A stretch of 64,000 nt of DNA from positions 310,001 through 374,000 of the forward strand of contig NZ_JBELNZ010000004.1 of assembly GCF_040227235.1 (NCBI RefSeq), in the 5' to 3' direction. A model generated the notes under the pieces. That model made no database searches. It was not told where the DNA came from and was given only the letters and a program-made list of their open reading frames with translations. The translations under genes were made by a program, and so were the position numbers. Numbering within the stretch: the stretch's first letter is position 1; every line of letters begins with the position of its first letter. Positions 52,403 through 63,455 of the stretch are shown here, piece after piece. This stretch comes from Parafrigoribacterium_A soli. GTDB taxonomy: Bacteria > Actinomycetota > Actinomycetes > Actinomycetales > Microbacteriaceae.

Positions 52403-53311
52403 CTACTTGAGGCTGCCGAGCGAGAGTCCGCCCTGCCAGTACTTCTGCAGTGACAGGAAGGCAATGACGAGCGGGACGACCGACACCAGCGAACCGACGA
52501 TGATGAGCCCCCAGAGCGAGTGGCCTCCGCCATTGTTCGCCGAGGCCTGGCCCTGCCAGAGCCCGAGGCCGACGGTGATCGGAAACAACCGGGTGTCAGA
52601 CAGCATGGCGAGAGGGAGAAAGTAGTTGTTCCAGCACCCGACGATGGACAGCAGCAGCACCGTGATGAACGCGGGCCGCAACTGCGGCAGCGCGACCTGT
52701 GCGAAGGTGCGAAATTCTCCGGCGCCGTCGACCCTCGCGGCGTCGAGGAGCTCATTCGGCACCGCATCCGCCGTATAGACCTGCATGAGATAGACGCCGA
52801 AGGGGTTCAGCAGGGACGGCAGGATGACCGCCCAGATCGTGTCGGTGAGTCCGAGGCCCGAGAGCAGCACGAAGGTCGGAATCACGAGCGCGGTCAGCGG
52901 CACCATGACCGACCCGAGCAGGAGCGCAAAGGAGAAGCTACGACCCCTGAAGCGGTACTTGGCGAACCCATAGCCGGCCAGCACCGCCAGAACGGTGGCC
53001 CCGATGCCGCCGGCGAGTGCGTAGAACAGCGAGTTCCCGAGCCAGCGGAGATAGATGCCGTCGTTGTAGGTGAAGAGGTCGACGAGATTGGGAATGAGCG
53101 CGAAGCTCTTGTCGAACCACATCGCACCGGCCGAGCCGTTGAACAGCCCGCCGACATCCTTGGTGCTGGCGACAATGAGCCACCAGACCGGAATCAGAAA
53201 GTAGACGACGAGCGCACCCAGAAAAAGGTGGGGCAGGAGGAACCCGCGTCGGCGCTTCTTCCCATCCCGCGAGCGGTCGATCGAGGGGATTCGGGCAGAG
53301 GTGGTCGTCAT
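52403..53311 (-). CDS. Carbohydrate ABC permease, MalG/AraQ type (arabinan locus)
   Basis: 302 residues with a basic N-terminus, six helices and the EAA loop ELLDAARVDGAGEFRTFAQVALPQLRPAF. The ATG at 53311 overlaps the stop of the partner gene. It forms the importer channel for arabino-oligosaccharides with the gene at 53308. Confidence 0.92.
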   Translation of the reverse strand: MTTTSARIPSIDRSRDGKKRRRGFLLPHLFLGALVVYFLIPVWWLIVASTKDVGGLFNGSAGAMWFDKSFALIPNLVDLFTYNDGIYLRWLGNSLFYALAGGIGATVLAVLAGYGFAKYRFRGRSFSFALLLGSVMVPLTALVIPTFVLLSGLGLTDTIWAVILPSLLNPFGVYLMQVYTADAVPNELLDAARVDGAGEFRTFAQVALPQLRPAFITVLLLSIVGCWNNYFLPLAMLSDTRLFPITVGLGLWQGQASANNGGGHSLWGLIIVGSLVSVVPLVIAFLSLQKYWQGGLSLGSLK

Positions 53312-54273
53312 GACAGGATGCTCCCGCGCTTGCGAGTGAGGAAGAGAAAGATGTACACGGCGATGAACACGATGATGCCGAGGGCGAAGGAGATCGCCGA
53401 CGCGTAGTTGAAGTTCGCGTACGAAAAGGCCTGCGTGAAGGCGTAGAGGTTAGGTGTGAAATCGGGCGTTATCGAGCCGTTCGACACGAGCCTCAGGATC
53501 GCCGGCTCCGTGAAGAACTGCAGGGTACCGATCAGCGCGAATACCAAGATGAGAACGAGCGCCGAGCTGACCATCGGTATCTTGATCCGCAGCGCGACCT
53601 GCCTGGCGTTGGCCCCATCGATTCTGGCGGCCTCGTACAGGGAAGGATCAATGCCCTGAAGCGCCGCGTAAATGATGATCATGTAGTAGCCCGCCCACTG
53701 CCAGGTCACCACGTTCATCAGCCCACCAAAGATGTTGTCGGGCGACAGCGGGAACGGCGCCGACGCACCGAAGAGACCGAACAGTTGCTGGAGCGGGCCG
53801 AAGGTCGGGCTGTAGAGAAAGCCCCACATGAGCGCCCCGATAACCGCGGGGATGGCATAGGGCAGGAAGATCATGAGTCGGGCGAACCGGGCGAACCGGG
53901 TCGTGATCGCGTCGAGCACCAGGGCTAACGAGAGCGACACGAGCATCTGCACCGGTATCAGTACGAGGGCAAAACGGACCACGAACCAGATCCCACCGAG
54001 GAAGGACGGATCAGTGAACGCTTTGACGTAGTTGTCTGCACCGGAGAAAATCGTGCCCGTCGCCAGCCCCTTGCTGAACAGGCTCAGGTAGAAGGCATAG
54101 CCAAGAGGTGCGACGAGAAAGACGAGGAAGACGACCGCGAACGGGCCCACGAAGAGCCACCCGGTCAGCGAGCGCATGCGCCGACCTGACCCCCGCGCCG
54201 TGCCCTTCCTTGCGCCCGACGCCCCCGAGCCGCGAAGCGGCGAGGGCGCAGGGATCGCTTGTACGTTTGCCAT
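53308..54273 (-). CDS. Carbohydrate ABC permease, MalF/AraP type (arabinan locus)
   Basis: 321 residues with an Arg/Gly-rich cytoplasmic N-terminus (to about residue 35), six helices and the EAA loop SLYEAARIDGANARQVALRIKIPMVSSAL. It lies 108 bp downstream of the binding-protein gene and is coupled to the second permease by an ATGA. No ATPase is encoded in the locus. Confidence 0.92.
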   Translation of the reverse strand: MANVQAIPAPSPLRGSGASGARKGTARGSGRRMRSLTGWLFVGPFAVVFLVFLVAPLGYAFYLSLFSKGLATGTIFSGADNYVKAFTDPSFLGGIWFVVRFALVLIPVQMLVSLSLALVLDAITTRFARFARLMIFLPYAIPAVIGALMWGFLYSPTFGPLQQLFGLFGASAPFPLSPDNIFGGLMNVVTWQWAGYYMIIIYAALQGIDPSLYEAARIDGANARQVALRIKIPMVSSALVLILVFALIGTLQFFTEPAILRLVSNGSITPDFTPNLYAFTQAFSYANFNYASAISFALGIIVFIAVYIFLFLTRKRGSILS

Positions 54274-54364
54274 TCGACGATCCTTCGTGGAGTCGGAGGT
54301 GAGTAAGGGTTCGTGAGGTGCTCACCGGTCCCGGAGCGGTGACTCCGGGACCGGTGACGCCCCT

Positions 54365-54396
54365 GCTACTTCTCGGTGTCGCTACTTCTCGGTGAC
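54365..54396. repeat. 16-bp tandem duplication over the SBP stop codon
   Basis: GCTACTTCTCGGTGTC (54365-54380) is followed directly by GCTACTTCTCGGTGAC (54381-54396), 15 of 16 identical. The second copy carries the last codons and stop of the binding protein; the first repeats them downstream. Confidence 0.8.
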
Positions 54397-55752
54397 GGTG
54401 AAGCCCTGCGACTTCGCGTACTTGACGATCTTCGCCTGCAGCTCGGTTGCGGCATCCGCCCCACTGATCTTGCCCGCGTTGATCTTCACGGCTACTGCTT
54501 GCAGCTGCGCGTAGTAGTACACGGTGATCGGCGCGTAGACAAAGCCCTTATAGGCGTTCTCCGCAGGGATGTACACGTCCTTGTTCGCCGTCTGGCCATT
54601 GAAGAACTCGGACTTGTTGTTGATGAACTCCTCGGACTTCAGCACGCTCTGGTTGAGCGGGAAGATGACCTGGTTCTTCCAGCCGTCCGCGAGCGAATCA
54701 GGGTCGGCGTACAACCCCATGGCCACCTCCGCCGCGAGCTTCTTGTTGGTGGCCTGGCTGGTCACCGCGAATGCCGAGCCACCCCAGTTGACGGAAACCG
54801 GGTTCGCCTTGTCCCACTGCGGCAGCGGCGCAACCGCCCAGACGCCCTTCGATGCTCCGACGCCGACGCCCGCACCTGTCAGGTACCCGGGTGCCCAGGC
54901 CGCCGAGGTGTACGTGGCGTACTTGCCACCGACGACACCGGAGATGTAGTCCGTGGTGAACTGGTCCTGGGTGCCGACGAGGCCCTTCTTGACGAGGCCT
55001 GCCCAGTAGTCGAGAACATCCTTCGACGCTTGGTCATCCAGCTTGATCGAGAGCTTCTTCGGATCCTTGAGGTCGTACTTAAAGGGCTCTGCGCCCTTCT
55101 GAATCTGCAGCGCCATGATCTCGGCAGGCACGTTGGCGCCGAAGTCACCGAAGACGGGTCCGCCGGCGGCCTTCACCTTCGCGGCATCCGCTGCGTACTC
55201 CTCCCAGGTGGTGGGTGGCGTCGTGACGCCGTACTTCTCGAACACGTCGGTGCGGTAGATGAGGGCCATCGGGCCACCGTCGACCGGTATGGCGTAGACC
55301 GACGAGCCCTGGGAGACGTCCTTCCATGCGCCCTCGCTGAAGTTGTCCTTGACCTTGTCGGCGCCGTACTTGCTGATGTCGACGAGCGCGTTCTGGATCT
55401 CGTAACTCGAGAGGTGGTCGGCCTCGAGCATGACGACATCGGGAAGACCCTTGCCCGCCGAGATCGCCGTCTGCACCTTGGTGTACTCGTCATTGCCCTG
55501 GCCGACGTTGTTCCAGCAGACCTGAACGTCTTTGTGGCCCTTGTTGAAGTTGTCGACGACCTTGGCCATGTTGGGGTACCAGGCCCACACCGAGACCTGC
55601 GGTGCATCCTTGTAGACCATCTTGTTGGTGCAGTTGGTGAGCTTGGGGCTCGTGCCCTTGTCGGAGGTCGTTCCTCCTCCGCCCGAGCAGGCCGCGAGCA
55701 TGGCGGCGATGGCGAGTGCGGAGACAACCGCACCCAGAGCTTTCTTCTTCAC
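54382..55752 (-). CDS. Sugar-binding lipoprotein of ABC transporter (arabinan locus)
   Basis: 456 residues from a GTG at 55752, chosen because AAGGGA precedes it and it gives a compact signal peptide (MKKKALGAVV...) with lipobox Cys22 (LAAC); an ATG at 55776 is the alternative. The body is family-1 sugar-binding (SVWAWYPNMAKVVDNFNKGHKDVQVCW, LPDVVMLEADHLSSYEIQNALVDIS, TDVFEKYGVTTPPTTWEEYAADAAKVKAAGG). It heads the permease-GH51-GH43 operon and has an operator array just upstream. Confidence 0.93.
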   Translation of the reverse strand: MKKKALGAVVSALAIAAMLAACSGGGGTTSDKGTSPKLTNCTNKMVYKDAPQVSVWAWYPNMAKVVDNFNKGHKDVQVCWNNVGQGNDEYTKVQTAISAGKGLPDVVMLEADHLSSYEIQNALVDISKYGADKVKDNFSEGAWKDVSQGSSVYAIPVDGGPMALIYRTDVFEKYGVTTPPTTWEEYAADAAKVKAAGGPVFGDFGANVPAEIMALQIQKGAEPFKYDLKDPKKLSIKLDDQASKDVLDYWAGLVKKGLVGTQDQFTTDYISGVVGGKYATYTSAAWAPGYLTGAGVGVGASKGVWAVAPLPQWDKANPVSVNWGGSAFAVTSQATNKKLAAEVAMGLYADPDSLADGWKNQVIFPLNQSVLKSEEFINNKSEFFNGQTANKDVYIPAENAYKGFVYAPITVYYYAQLQAVAVKINAGKISGADAATELQAKIVKYAKSQGFTVTEK

Positions 55753-55814
55753 TGTGGTTCCCTTCGATTGCTTCATTGCGAGGACTTCATCGTCTGAAGG
55801 TGGTGCCGTTTTAC

Positions 55815-55853
55815 AACGTTGTAGGAAAACGTTGTAGGAAAACGTTGTAGAAG
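55815..55853. promoter_or_regulatory. Triple 13-bp tandem LacI operator
   Basis: Two perfect copies of AACGTTGTAGGAA and one of AACGTTGTAGAAG follow head to tail. The leftmost is part of a perfect 12-bp palindrome TACAACGTTGTA (55812-55823). They lie over the predicted transcription start of the binding-protein operon, so a bound LacI-type repressor (gene at 55907) would block it. Confidence 0.8.
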
Positions 55854-55855
55854 AC

Positions 55856-55885
55856 ATCATGCAGACTGCGAATGCGGCCTGTCAA
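55856..55885 (-). promoter_or_regulatory. Promoter of the arabinan transport operon
   Basis: On the minus strand a consensus minus-35 TTGACA (55880-55885) and CATGAT (55856-55861) are 18 bp apart. The start point would fall at about 55849, inside the operator array. Confidence 0.65.
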
Positions 55886-55906
55886 GAGAAAAAACGCGAC
55901 GTCGTC

Positions 55907-56926
55907 TCAGGAGGCGGTCGCGCTCGATTCGCGCTCGACCACGCGGAACTCCGAGAGGTGCCGCCGGGGAGCCAGCCCGGATTTCGGGTTCGCGATTCGC
56001 TCTTTGAGGTAGCGCACAGCCACCTCGGCGATCTCGTCTCGCCCCGGCTGGATCGACGACAGGGTTGGCAGCGTATAGCGGGTCTCGTCGATGTCGTCGA
56101 AGCCGATAACAGCAACATCGGTGGGGATGCGGATGCCCGCCTCCTGCATCACGCGCATGGCGCCGAGCGCGATCAGGTCGTTGAACGCAACGACCCCGTC
56201 GAACTCCACGCCGGAGTCGAGTAGTTGCTTCATCGAGGTCGCCCCTTCGGAGCGGAACCAGCCTCCGACCTCGCCGACCAGGCACTCGTCGAACGCGAGA
56301 CCCGCCTCCTCGAGCGCCTCCCGATACCCGGTGAGCCGAAGTCCCGCGGAGCCAATGACCTCGCCGCGATGAGCGCCGAGCGCCACCAGCCGCCGCCTCC
56401 CCTGCGCGAGCAGGTGCTGCGTCGCCGCCTTCGAGCCCTCGGCGTTGCGCATGGTGACGTGGTCGGCGGGTCCATGAAACATCCGCTCGCCCAGTAGCAC
56501 CATCGGCGTCACCACATCATCGAGCAGGTGCGCGTCGTCGTCGCCGAGGCCGAGCACGCTGTACAAGATGCCGTCGACCGCCTGGGCGCGCGCTCCGTGC
56601 AGCAGTTGCAGCTCGCGCTCGCGGTCGCCGTCGGACTGCTCGATGATCACCGAGAGGCCCTCCCTGCCCGCGGCCCGCATCACGGCATCCGCCAGTTCCG
56701 CGAAGTAGGGGTTACGCAGCACGGGGATGATGAGGCTGATGACACCCGTGCGACCAGAGCGCAGCCCTCTGGCCGAGAGGTTCGGGTGGTAGCCGAGCTT
56801 CGCGATCGCATCTTCGACCCGCTGCTTCGTCTCGGCACGGATGTAGGGGTAGTCGTTGATGACGTTCGACACCGTCTTGATCGAGACCCCGGCCTCGCGC
56901 GCAACGTCGTGCATCGTCGTCGCCAT
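55907..56926 (-). CDS. LacI-family repressor, arabinan locus
   Basis: 339 residues. The N-terminal HTH reads TMHDVAREAGVSIKTVSNVIND (3-24) with hinge YHPNLSARGLRSGRTG, and the sugar-binding domain ends in VIGFDDIDETRYTLPTLSSIQPGRDEIAEVAVRYLKER. It is transcribed in the same direction as the operon it precedes. Its own upstream region carries the same dyad (56965-56978), indicating autoregulation. Confidence 0.93.
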   Translation of the reverse strand: MATTMHDVAREAGVSIKTVSNVINDYPYIRAETKQRVEDAIAKLGYHPNLSARGLRSGRTGVISLIIPVLRNPYFAELADAVMRAAGREGLSVIIEQSDGDRERELQLLHGARAQAVDGILYSVLGLGDDDAHLLDDVVTPMVLLGERMFHGPADHVTMRNAEGSKAATQHLLAQGRRRLVALGAHRGEVIGSAGLRLTGYREALEEAGLAFDECLVGEVGGWFRSEGATSMKQLLDSGVEFDGVVAFNDLIALGAMRVMQEAGIRIPTDVAVIGFDDIDETRYTLPTLSSIQPGRDEIAEVAVRYLKERIANPKSGLAPRRHLSEFRVVERESSATAS

Positions 56927-56964
56927 CCGTACCCCTCCCGCGAAATTGTGCCGACGTCAGGACA

Positions 56965-56978
56965 CTACATCGTTGTAG
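56965..56978. promoter_or_regulatory. LacI autoregulatory operator
   Basis: CTACATCGTTGTAG is a dyad with one mismatched pair. It matches the CTACAACGTTGTA sites upstream of the binding-protein gene and lies 39 bp before the repressor start. Confidence 0.75.
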
Positions 56979-56999
56979 CCCGTCGCGAGGGGATGTGCG

Positions 57000-58225
57000 T
57001 CAGCGGGAGAGCGCGGGCACCGAGCGCGGGCGCACCACGAGCCACATGACGAAGAGCGAGACCACTGACGTGCAGATCATCACCCCTCCCATCGGCACGG
57101 CGCTCGTGACGCCGAACAGGCCGACGATCGGCGAGATCACGCCGGCCGAGCCGAAGTTCACGGCACCCATGACCGAGGCCGCCGTTGCCGCCTCTCCGCC
57201 GTGCCCGGCGAGCGCGAGCACCTGCTGAGTGGGGAACGCGAATCCGCAGGCGGTGATGAAGAACCAGAGCGGCACGAGGATGCCGTAGAGGCCAACACTG
57301 TTGAGGTCGAGCACCACGATCACCGTCGCCGAGGCGAGCATGAGGAGCACCGCGCCGAGCAGGATCCACTGCGGAGCCACGTACTTGGCCAGCCGCGAGC
57401 TCGCCTGCACACCGAACACGACGCCGATCGAGTTGACGGCGAACAGCAGTCCGAACTCCTGGGCCGACATCCCGTAGATCTGCTGGAACAACAGCGGTGC
57501 CACCGAAAGGTACGCGAACAGGCCGGAGAAGGTCATGCCGGCGATGATGATCGTGCCGACGTACACGCGATCGGAGAACAGGGCACGAAAGCGCTGGGCC
57601 ATGGTGCTGTGACCGGCGTCGGCGCGACGGGCCGCCGGTTGGGTCTCCACGAGGAAGAACACCGCGGCGATCGCGACCAGCACGCCATAGATCGTGAGGA
57701 AGACGAAGATGCCGCGCCACTCCACGATGCGCAGCAGCTGCGAGCCGATGACGGGGGCCAGGATGGGCGCGAGCCCGCTGACCAGCGCCAGTCTCGACAG
57801 CATCCGCACGAGGGGAAGCCCACCGAAGAGGTCCCGCACCATAGCCATCGCCACGACGCCACCGCCGGCCGCGCCCATGCCCTGCAGCAGCCGGAAGACG
57901 CCGACCCAGACGACATCGGGCGACAGCACGATGCCGAGACTGGCGCCGATGTGCACGAGCGTCGCGATGATGAGCGGCATCCGGCGGCCCACCTTGTCGC
58001 TCCACGGGCCCACGAGCAGTTGCCCGATGGCGAAGCCGATCGTGGTCGCAGTGAGCGTGAGCTGCACGGCGACCGCGGTCGTGTTGAGGTCGGCCTCGAC
58101 CGCGGGGAACGCGGGAAGGTAGAGGTCTACCGAAAACGGGCCGAGCGCGGTGAGAGCACCGAGCACGAGAACATAGACGAGCCTCTGGCGATTCGAGAGC
58201 GAATCGCCAGGGTGTACAACGGTGG

Positions 58226-58229
<4 letters not shown>
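57000..58229 (-). CDS. Bcr/CflA-type MFS drug exporter
   Basis: 409 residues if translation starts at the TTG at 58229 that overlaps the GH1 stop (TTGA); an ATG at 58280 inside the GH1 gene is the alternative. It has about twelve helices and the Bcr/CflA landmarks LTALGPFSVDLYLPAFPAVEADL, GQLLVGPWSDKVGRRMPLI and RLLQGMGAAGGGVVAMAMVRDLF. It is probably a proton-driven exporter; the link to the upstream glucosidase gene suggests, without proof, a sugar or glycoside. Confidence 0.85.
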
Positions 58230-59659
<1,430 letters not shown>

Positions 59660-59700
59660 AGTGCCCCCTCATGGTCCAGCAAGATAGCGGTGGAACCAGT

Positions 59701-60876
59701 CTAGGCCGCGGGGTTCGCGAGCAATTCCGCGAACGCGAGTTCCGCTGCACCGATCATCAGGATCGCGCTGCCGAGCTCCGCTCTCCTGATCTCGATGTGC
59801 TCGGTGACGGCGGCCATCGCGCTCGCGCGCATGGCCTCGTCGAGCACCTCGGGTGCCGCCGAATACAGCGAGCCGAGGAAGCCACCGAGCACGATGAGCT
59901 GCGGATTGAAGATGTTGGCGCTGTTGCCGAGCGCCCGTCCCAGGTAGCCGAGCTGCCGGTGCACGAGCTCGACGAGTGCTGCGGATGGCGCTGCCCCGGC
60001 TTCAAAGGCGGCCTGCAGTTCGTCGTCCAGCCGCTCCGCATCTCCCGCGGCAAGGCCGAGCGCCGTGAGCAGTGGCGCACGCGAGACCTCGGTCTCCAGA
60101 CATCCGCTCGACCCGCAGTGACAGCGCGCGCCCGCGCTGTTCACCATGGTGTGGCCGATCTCGCCGGCGAATCCCGAGGCTCCGCGCAGGAGTTCGCCGC
60201 GGGTGATGACACCGCCACCGATGCCGCTCGCGCCACCGTTCAGGTAGATCATCTCGTCGACGCCGCGGCCCGCGCCGAACGCCCGCTCGGCGATGGCTCC
60301 CGCGTTGGCGTCGTTCGCCGAGGTCACGGGGAATCCGGTGGCCGCCTCGACGAGCTCGGCGAGCGGCTCGTCGGTCCAGCCGAGGTGTGGTGCAACGCTC
60401 ACCCGGCCGTCGCTCTCGCGCACGAGGCCCGGAACCGCGAGGCCGATGCCCACGATCCGGTAGTCGTCGCCGAGCTCGTCGCGCAGTTCGCTCACGACCG
60501 TGGCGATCACCTCCACGGCCTCCTGCACGGACGGCACGCGCGCGGTATCGCGGCGAATGCGGCGCAGCACCTTTCCGCCGAGCGCGACGAGGCCGACCTC
60601 GACCGCATCCAGTTCGGGGTGCACGGCGATCGCAACCGTGCGCTCGCTCGGCCGGATGATGAGACTGGGGCGCCCCACGCGCTTGGTCGGATCCGGCTCG
60701 CTCTCGACCACGAGACCGCGCTCGCCGAGTTCGGCGACGAGCGCCGCGATTGTCGAGCGGTTGAGCCCGGTCTGTCGCGTGAGCCAGGCGCGCGAGGGCG
60801 AGCCGTTCGCGTGCACGAGCCGCAGCACCGTCGAGAGGTTGCGCCGTCGCACCTGGTCGAGGTTGTCGCCGTTCAC
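59701..60876 (-). CDS. ROK-family transcriptional regulator
   Basis: 391 residues from a GTG at 60876. The N-terminal winged helix reads LTRQTGLNRSTIAALVAELGERGLV. The ROK kinase-like body has the zinc motif CHCGSSGCLE and GEIGHTMV. Such XylR/NagC-like proteins repress sugar genes until a sugar binds. Its place between GH3 and GH1 suggests it controls both. Confidence 0.92.
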   Translation of the reverse strand: MNGDNLDQVRRRNLSTVLRLVHANGSPSRAWLTRQTGLNRSTIAALVAELGERGLVVESEPDPTKRVGRPSLIIRPSERTVAIAVHPELDAVEVGLVALGGKVLRRIRRDTARVPSVQEAVEVIATVVSELRDELGDDYRIVGIGLAVPGLVRESDGRVSVAPHLGWTDEPLAELVEAATGFPVTSANDANAGAIAERAFGAGRGVDEMIYLNGGASGIGGGVITRGELLRGASGFAGEIGHTMVNSAGARCHCGSSGCLETEVSRAPLLTALGLAAGDAERLDDELQAAFEAGAAPSAALVELVHRQLGYLGRALGNSANIFNPQLIVLGGFLGSLYSAAPEVLDEAMRASAMAAVTEHIEIRRAELGSAILMIGAAELAFAELLANPAA

Positions 60877-60934
60877 CTAACTCCTCACGTCATGCCGCCA
60901 TCACCCTATCGGCCGCGCGAGCCGTTCGACGGGG

Positions 60935-63376
60935 TCAGCCCGCCAACTCGGATGCTTCGACCGCCTCGTCCGCGCGCGCGAGAACCTCGCGCGGATCGTC
61001 CATGGTCACCTCGTGCACCCCTCCGGTGATGACAACGGTCGCTCTCGGGGTTGCGCTGCCGGGAAGCTCTCGAACCGCGGCGCGCTTCTCGCTCACGATC
61101 GCGCCTCCCGTCGTCTCGGTCCGTTCCTCGGTCGCCGCGGCGGCAGCGTGCGAGCCCACCCAGACCTCGACGTCTCCCGGCTCGACGATCTTGATCATCC
61201 GTCGGTCGCTGAATGCGAATCGGGTGGTCGGCACCGTGAAGGTCAATCGCACACTCTCGCCCGGCTCGAGTTCCACGCGCGCGTAACCGAGCAGCTGCAC
61301 CGTGGGCCTCGTGATCGAGGCGCGCACGTCGCGCCCGTACAGCTGCACCGTGTGCGCACCGGCGAGCGCACCAGAATTCGTGACCACGACGGATGCCGTG
61401 AAGACTTCGCCGGCATCGACCGTGGAGTCGACGGCGAGGTCCGAATACTCGAAAGAGGTGTACGAGAGCCCGAAACCGAAGGGGCGCAGCGGCGTCGGGT
61501 CTGTCGCCGTCACATCCGATGCCCCGCCGAGGATCGGGTGCAGGTAGCTGTACGGCTGCGCGCCCGCCGAGCGGGGCATCGAGACGGGAAGACGCCCGGA
61601 GGGATTGACGGTGCCGGTGATGACATCGGCGATCGCGAGGCCACCCGCCTCGCCCGGAAAGAAGGCCTGCAGCACCGCGCCCGGCTTCGCGGCCGAACCG
61701 TCGAGCGCCCAGCCGACGGCGTACGGGCGGCCGGTGAGCAGCACCATGACGACCGGGGTGCCGGTGGCAACCACGGCTTCGACGAGCTTGCGCTGCACGC
61801 CCGGCAGCTCGAGTGACTCGGAGTCGTTGCCCTCACCGACGGTGCCGCGCCCGAAGAGCCCGGCCTGGTCGCCGACCACGACGATGGCCACGTCTGCGTC
61901 GGTGGCTGCGGCGACCGCCTCGACGAATCCGGACTCGTCGTCGCCTTCGACGGCGCAGCCCTCGGAGAAGACGAAGCGGGGAGCCGCGAGCTCTGCCGAT
62001 GCGAAGGCGCCTGGCAGGGCATCCAGAACCGTCGGGATGTCGATGCCGAGCGGCAGGTCCGGGTGGTGCGCGAGAACGTGGTTGGCGAAGGAGTAGCAGC
62101 CCTGCAGGGCCTGCGCGCGGTCGGCGTTCGGGCCGATAACCGCGACCGTCGACGGCGCCGTCTGACCACCTAGCGGCAGCACCCCGTCGTTGGAGAGCAG
62201 CACGACGGACTCCTCCGCGAGTCGTCGCGCGAGCTCCCGATGGCGCGGCGAGTCCAGGTCGATCTGCGCGGGTGCCTCATTCTCGAAGGCGTCAGCGTCG
62301 AGCAGGCCGAGCTCCTCCTTCTGTGCGAGCGCGCGCAGCACGGCACGATCGACGTACGCCTCATCGAAGAGTCCGGCGCGGATCCGTTCGGCGAGCGGCG
62401 CGAGATAGGCGTCACCCGTCGGCAGTTCGATGTCGATGCCTGCCTCGAGCGCGAGTGCCGCGGCCTCACCGCGGTCGGCCGCGACCGCGTGCATGACCTC
62501 GAGGAACGCGACGGCGAAGTAGTCGGCGACGACCACGCCGTCGAATCCGAGACGCTCGCGAAGCAGCCCGGTGAAGAAGTCGGCGTTGGCGGCCATCGGC
62601 ACGCCGTCGACCTCGGTGTACGAGTTCATCACTGACTTCGCCCCGCCATCGAGGATCGCCATCTCGAACGGCGGCAGGAAGACATCCGCAATCTCGCGCG
62701 GCCCCGCGTGCACCGGTGCGTGGTTGCGTCCGGACTGCGAGGCGGAATATCCGAGGAAGTGCTTGAGCGTCGCCTGCACGCCACCAGCCTGCAGCCCGCG
62801 CACATATGCCGTGCCGACGGTGCCGACAAGGTACGGGTCTTCGCCGATGCACTCCTCCACCCGCCCCCAACGCGGATCGCGGATGACATCGAGCACGGGA
62901 GCAAGGCCCTGGTGGATGCCGAGTTCCCTCATCGACTCACCGATGGTGCGCGCCATCTCCTCGACGAGCGCCGGGTCGAATGCGGCTCCCCAGGCGAGCG
63001 GAGTGGGAAAGGCCGCGGCCTTCCACGCCGCGAGACCGGTCAGGCATTCCTCGTGCACCAGGGCCGGGATGCCGAGCCGGGTCTCGCGTTTCAGTCGCCG
63101 CTGCTCCGCCCACAGCCACGCGGCGCGATCGACCGGTTCGACGGGACGCGTGCCATAGACACGGGTGTAGTGGCCGATGCCGTGACGGGTCACCTCGCCG
63201 AGGTCGCCCGCGGGCTTCTGCCCTGCGGCCATCTCGCCCTGCATCGGCGCGACGAGTCCGTTCTGGTCGAGCCAGTAGCCCACGATCTGCGCGAGCTTTT
63301 CTTCGAGCGTCATGGACTGGTGCAGTGCGCGCACGCGCTCGGACACAGTGGGCATGGAGGGAACGGCGACACTCAC
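60935..63376 (-). CDS. GH3 beta-glucosidase / beta-xylosidase
   Basis: 813 residues from a GTG at 63376, no signal peptide. The N-terminal TIM-barrel contains KHFLGYSASQSGRNHAPV and nucleophile Asp285 in GVVVADYF. The second domain (VLPLGGQTAPSTVAVIGPNADRAQALQGCYSF) and a C-terminal fibronectin-III-like domain follow (PFGFGLSYTSFEYSDLAVD...TVQLYGRDVRASITRPTVQLLGYARVELEPGES). The specificity (glucose or xylose) is not decidable. It is downstream of the permease gene at the right edge, probably in one operon. Confidence 0.92.
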   Translation of the reverse strand: MSVAVPSMPTVSERVRALHQSMTLEEKLAQIVGYWLDQNGLVAPMQGEMAAGQKPAGDLGEVTRHGIGHYTRVYGTRPVEPVDRAAWLWAEQRRLKRETRLGIPALVHEECLTGLAAWKAAAFPTPLAWGAAFDPALVEEMARTIGESMRELGIHQGLAPVLDVIRDPRWGRVEECIGEDPYLVGTVGTAYVRGLQAGGVQATLKHFLGYSASQSGRNHAPVHAGPREIADVFLPPFEMAILDGGAKSVMNSYTEVDGVPMAANADFFTGLLRERLGFDGVVVADYFAVAFLEVMHAVAADRGEAAALALEAGIDIELPTGDAYLAPLAERIRAGLFDEAYVDRAVLRALAQKEELGLLDADAFENEAPAQIDLDSPRHRELARRLAEESVVLLSNDGVLPLGGQTAPSTVAVIGPNADRAQALQGCYSFANHVLAHHPDLPLGIDIPTVLDALPGAFASAELAAPRFVFSEGCAVEGDDESGFVEAVAAATDADVAIVVVGDQAGLFGRGTVGEGNDSESLELPGVQRKLVEAVVATGTPVVMVLLTGRPYAVGWALDGSAAKPGAVLQAFFPGEAGGLAIADVITGTVNPSGRLPVSMPRSAGAQPYSYLHPILGGASDVTATDPTPLRPFGFGLSYTSFEYSDLAVDSTVDAGEVFTASVVVTNSGALAGAHTVQLYGRDVRASITRPTVQLLGYARVELEPGESVRLTFTVPTTRFAFSDRRMIKIVEPGDVEVWVGSHAAAAATEERTETTGGAIVSEKRAAVRELPGSATPRATVVITGGVHEVTMDDPREVLARADEAVEASELAG

Positions 63377-63455
63377 GGGTTTATCTCTTTCGCTCGGGAT
63401 AGGGCCGACTCGGGTTCCGCGCGGCGCCGTTTCCGGTCCAGCACCGCGCGGACTT

